NCBI RefSeq assembly: GCF_010728725.1
Contig: NZ_AP022606.1
Span: forward strand, 620,001 to 684,000
DNA length: 64,000 nucleotides
Reading direction: 5' to 3'
Origin: Mycobacterium branderi
GTDB lineage: Bacteria; Actinomycetota; Actinomycetes; Mycobacteriales; Mycobacteriaceae
Every line of letters begins with the position of its first letter. Within the stretch, counting starts at the first letter, position 1. The notes beneath the pieces were generated by a model. That model was not told where the DNA came from, did not search any database, and was given only the letters and a program-made list of their open reading frames with translations. Of the stretch, positions 61,076 to 64,000 are shown in pieces. The translations under genes and the position numbers were made by a program.

Positions 61076-61572
61076 TTCGACCCTCAGATTTCGATCCAGA
61101 GTCAGCCGCGATGTTAGCAACTAGTGACGCGGCCATCGGCACTTTTCGTCGCACAAATAAAACCAGCTGAACGACTCGCAAAAACCACAGACTGGGCGCC
61201 AACCCAGCGCGTCATGCCGCTCCGCTGCAACTCTCGACGTTCTAGAATTCTGTCCTCGTCCGGTAGGTCTCTCCTGCCGGCATCAGTCACCGTCGGCAAG
61301 GCCTCAGAGTTGGCCGCAAGGGCGTCAGACAACACGTGGCCCGAACTGCCATACGTCGGGACGTTCAGAAGTTCGAACATGGCCGGGCCAATATCCGGAT
61401 CGCTTCATACCAACGTTGGATCAGCGCCTGCACCCGCGTCTTCATCGCCGCCTTGCCTTTGCTCTTGAAATGGACTTCGAAGTTACTCTAGGACAAATGT
61501 CCGGAAAGTTGGATAAGAATCCGAGAGAGTAGACAACCGGATGCGCGCGTACGGCCCTAGAAGAGGCCAACG
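61076..61572. other. 497-bp gap upstream of hxsA
   Basis: It separates the Hxs genes from the GH92 gene and should hold the hxs promoter, but I see no clear -35/-10. The only frame of size is the 88-codon one at 61114-61380. The region is more AT-rich than the flanks. Confidence 0.5.
61114..61380 (-). CDS. Possible small gene upstream of hxsA
   Basis: An 88-residue frame from ATG: MFELLNVPTYGSSGHVLSDA, then a Glu/Arg-rich middle and a Cys-containing end (SAGFICATKSADGRVTSC). It is on the hxs strand and ends 38 bp before the hxsA ATG. No His-Xaa-Ser repeat and no recognised family. Codon use is not distinctive, so it may be a chance frame. Confidence 0.25.
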   Translation of the reverse strand: MFELLNVPTYGSSGHVLSDALAANSEALPTVTDAGRRDLPDEDRILERRELQRSGMTRWVGAQSVVFASRSAGFICATKSADGRVTSC

Positions 61573-63866
61573 TCACTCCAAGCCGCTCGCACCAAATGAC
61601 GGCGGCGCCGAAGAGCCCGCGGTTCCCCACACCGTGTCGGGGATCGCCGAGAGCGAGAAGGTGACATCGCCACCGGTGCGGATGATCGACTCCGGCAGGC
61701 ACGTCTGATCGGTCGGCTTGCCGTCGACACTCAGGCCGCTGATGTACTTCATCCCGCTCGATGCCCCGGGCGCGGCTATCCGGATGAATTGGCCTGCAGG
61801 AAGCCTAATCTCGGCTCGATCGAACAGTGGTTTGTTCACCGTGAGGATCGATGCCCCCGGCGTCGCTGGATACAGCGCGAGCGCAGCCCAGACATACCAG
61901 CTTGACATCGCCCCGAGGTCGTCGTTGCCCGGTTCGCCGTTGGGCCTCGGACCGAACAGTTGGCGCCGCACCCGGTCGACCGTCTCCTGGGTCTTCCAAG
62001 GCTGACCGATGTAGTTGTACAGCCATGGCACCCCGAAGTTCGGCTCGTTCCCGACCCAGAGGTAGGGCTCGTCGGGCCCCGCGTTGAGCTCCGTCGTGAA
62101 CCGGTCGAGTCGCTCAGCTACCGCCTCCCGGCCGCCCAATGCGGTCACCAGCCCGCCGATGTTCTGCGGCACCATCCACAGGTACTGCTCGGAGTTGCCC
62201 TCGTCGAATCCGTCCTCTCCCAAGTCCGACGTCGGGCCAGTGAACCCAGGGTTGTCAAGGAAAGCACCGTCGGCCCCTCGCGGTGTGATGCGGCCCGTCG
62301 CCGGGTTGAACAGGTGCTGCCAGAACTGCGCCCGCCGCAAGAATTCCGCGCCAATCACCTTCTCGCCCAAGGCATCGGCGAAGCGGGAGATCGCGAAGTC
62401 GTCGACCGACCACTCCAGCGTGATCGAGGCGCCGTCGATCCCGTGATCGCCGCGGAACTCCTCGACCTGCGGCGCATACCCATGCTTCAAGAAGGTGCCG
62501 ATTCCCGGCCGCTCCACACCGCCGTCCGTCGCGCCCTTCACCATGTAGTACAGCGCCCTTTTGACGTCGAAGTCCTTGGCGCCGAACGCATACAGGCTCG
62601 CGATCAGCGGCACCACGTTGTCCCCGGTCATCTCCCCCGTCGCCGAATTGGCCAGCGCCCACCGCGGCAGCGACCCGCTCTGCTCCGCGTCGTTCACCAG
62701 CGACTGAGCCATATCGCTGGCCCGATCCGGAAACAGCAGTGCCTGCAGCGCCGCCAGGCAGCGATACGTATCCCAGTCGGAGAAGTTCGTGTACTGCGTG
62801 TGCCCCGCGGCCACGGTGTGCACCACGCCGTCGAATCCGATGTAGCGGCCGTCCGCGTCGTTGAACATGTTCGGGTGCAACAGCGATCGATACAGCGAGG
62901 TATAGAAGGTCTCGATGTCGCCGGCATTGCTGCCCGCCACCGCCACCCGCGACAGCGCCGCGTTCCATTCCGCCGATGCGGCGGCGCGGACGTCGTCGAA
63001 GCTCCCGCTGCTCTCGGCGGCCAGGTTGGCCCGCGCCCCGTCGACGCTCACATACGACAGCGCGGTCCGCACCTCGAGCATCGAGCCGGCCGGAAACTCG
63101 ACGTATCCCCCGCTGCTCCACGAATCCGCCTGGCGCGCACCGGGAAACACCGACTCACCGTCCCAGGTGCCGAAGGACGTGAACGGCCGGCTGAAGCTCA
63201 TCGCGAAGTACACCGTGTAGATGTTGTCCTTGCCGCAGAATGCCCCGGTGGTCGCCGATCCGGTGATGGTGGTGTTGTCCTCGCCGATCTGGATGCTCGC
63301 CGCGTAATTGCCCGCAAGCGACCCGCCAGGACGCACATGGAACAGCGCAGGCCGGCCGTCGTCGGGGAAGCTGAACCGGCCGACGCCGGTGCGGGTGGTG
63401 GCGGTCAGTTCCGCTCTCACACCGGTGTCGGGGAACCGCACCGTGTAGTAGCCGGGCACGCCGACTTCGGTGTCGTCGTGGGCGATCGTCTCCCAGGCGG
63501 TCCAGGGCTGCGCGCCGATCGGCGTCGTCGTCGGCAGCATCGGGATGTCGCCGAACGCGGCGCAGCCCACCGAGGCGTGGGTCATGGAAAAGCCGGTGGA
63601 GCGGTCGTTGTCGTGGTCGTAGCCGGCGTAGGTGTCGGTGGTGTCCGGCGAGTACTGCACCATCCCGAACGGCACCGAGGCGCCCGGGAAGTTGTTGATC
63701 TCCCCCGCTTCCTCGCCACCTGTCCCGGTGCCGTTGAGCGTGTCGACGTGCTCGACCGGTTGGCGACGAAGGCAGCCTCTTCGGCACGCGCTATCGGCGC
63801 CGGCCACACCGTCATGCAAGCAACCGCCGCCGCGACCCACGTGGCGAGCTGCCGTCGCGACCGCAT
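61573..63866 (-). pseudogene. Secreted GH92-family alpha-mannosidase with an apparent frameshift
   Basis: The mature part (frame ending at 61573) is a GH92 alpha-mannosidase of about 690 residues: [40 protein letters not shown], then [19 protein letters not shown] and [21 protein letters not shown] stretches. GH92 enzymes are Ca-dependent. The signal peptide is in another frame, from ATG 63866 ([20 protein letters not shown] then [10 protein letters not shown]). The frames meet near 63756-63761: one missing C would join FVAN directly to PVEHVD. It is therefore frameshifted, or affected by a base-call error in a short C run. Confidence 0.8.
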
Positions 63867-63875
63867 AGCTGTCTC

Positions 63876-64000
63876 TTACTGCATAGGCGCCACATCGGGC
63901 AGCGTTTCGGGATGCATCAGTTCCCGGACGTGGACGTCGCGCACTGACCCGCGATAGTCCAACACGGCGATCACTGTCTTTGGGGGTGTCGATACCGCCA
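63876..64000 (-). CDS. C-terminal fragment of an unidentified protein
   Basis: A minus-strand frame open from the window edge to TAA (63876-63878) encodes [20 protein letters not shown] and then [20 protein letters not shown]. It ends 9 bp before the GH92 ATG, which fits an operon. Its product cannot be assigned from 40 residues. Confidence 0.5.
   Translation of the reverse strand, partial: AVSTPPKTVIAVLDYRGSVRDVHVRELMHPETLPDVAPMQ

Noticed and set aside
61960..63957. A 665-codon plus-strand frame opposite the GH92 gene
   Set aside because: Composition is that of an antisense shadow; the minus strand encodes a clear GH92 protein.

Overview
The window is chromosomal DNA of a high-GC actinobacterium, almost certainly a Mycobacterium. 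The evidence is a mirrored copy of a block known from M. tuberculosis: Rv0648-like mannosidase, Rv0647c kinase, lipG, the mmaA mycolate methyltransferases, rplA-rplK-nusG-secE, tRNA-Trp, hadC-hadB-hadA, rpmG2, tRNA-Met and tRNA-Thr, glyoxalase II, echA3 and recC-recB-recD. FAS-II dehydratases, mycolic acid methyltransferases, many GTG starts and numerous vapBC modules all fit a mycobacterium. The mmaA cluster holds only mmaA2- and mmaA4-like genes, which argues against the tuberculosis complex. I cannot name the species.

Region 1 (1-9.5 kb): start of an alpha-mannosidase gene, an EEP-fold hydrolase, a nucleotidyltransferase-like protein, a DinB-type protein, two LipG-type hydrolases flanking a UbiB/ABC1 kinase, mmaA2 and mmaA4, then a DGPF/YCII protein with an ECF42-type sigma factor. 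Region 2 (9.5-15 kb): the conserved ribosomal/transcription/secretion block, three tRNAs, hadABC and rpmG. Region 3 (14-31.5 kb): a VapB-like antitoxin, glyoxalase II, echA3, a molybdopterin oxidoreductase with a small coupled partner, patatin, cyanase, methyltransferase, nitroreductase, recCBD and an SDR.

Region 4 (31.5-47.8 kb) is accessory: a B12-type radical SAM protein, three vapBC modules each with a palindrome at its promoter, a NYN/OST-HTH protein joined to one of them, a TVP38 membrane protein, an unknown gene pair, a large SEC-C protein, cell-envelope lipoproteins, a second patatin, a FIST sensor, and a decayed MNT/HEPN pair. Two copies of a 26-bp-arm palindromic element lie here.

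Region 5 (47.8-61.4 kb) is an island of metabolic, defence and RiPP-like genes: a MurNAc-kinase/MurQ fusion, a McrB-like GTPase with a winged-helix/EVE-like front end plus its DUF2357 nuclease partner, a convergent nuclease-helicase (DUF2075), a membrane-anchored receiver protein, and a complete His-Xaa-Ser (Hxs) system. The Hxs system has two radical SAM maturases (HxsB, HxsC), HxsD and the repeat peptide HxsA, and is the most unusual system in the window. Region 6 (61.5-64 kb): a secreted GH92 mannosidase gene with an apparent one-base frameshift between its signal peptide and mature part, preceded by the tail of another gene.
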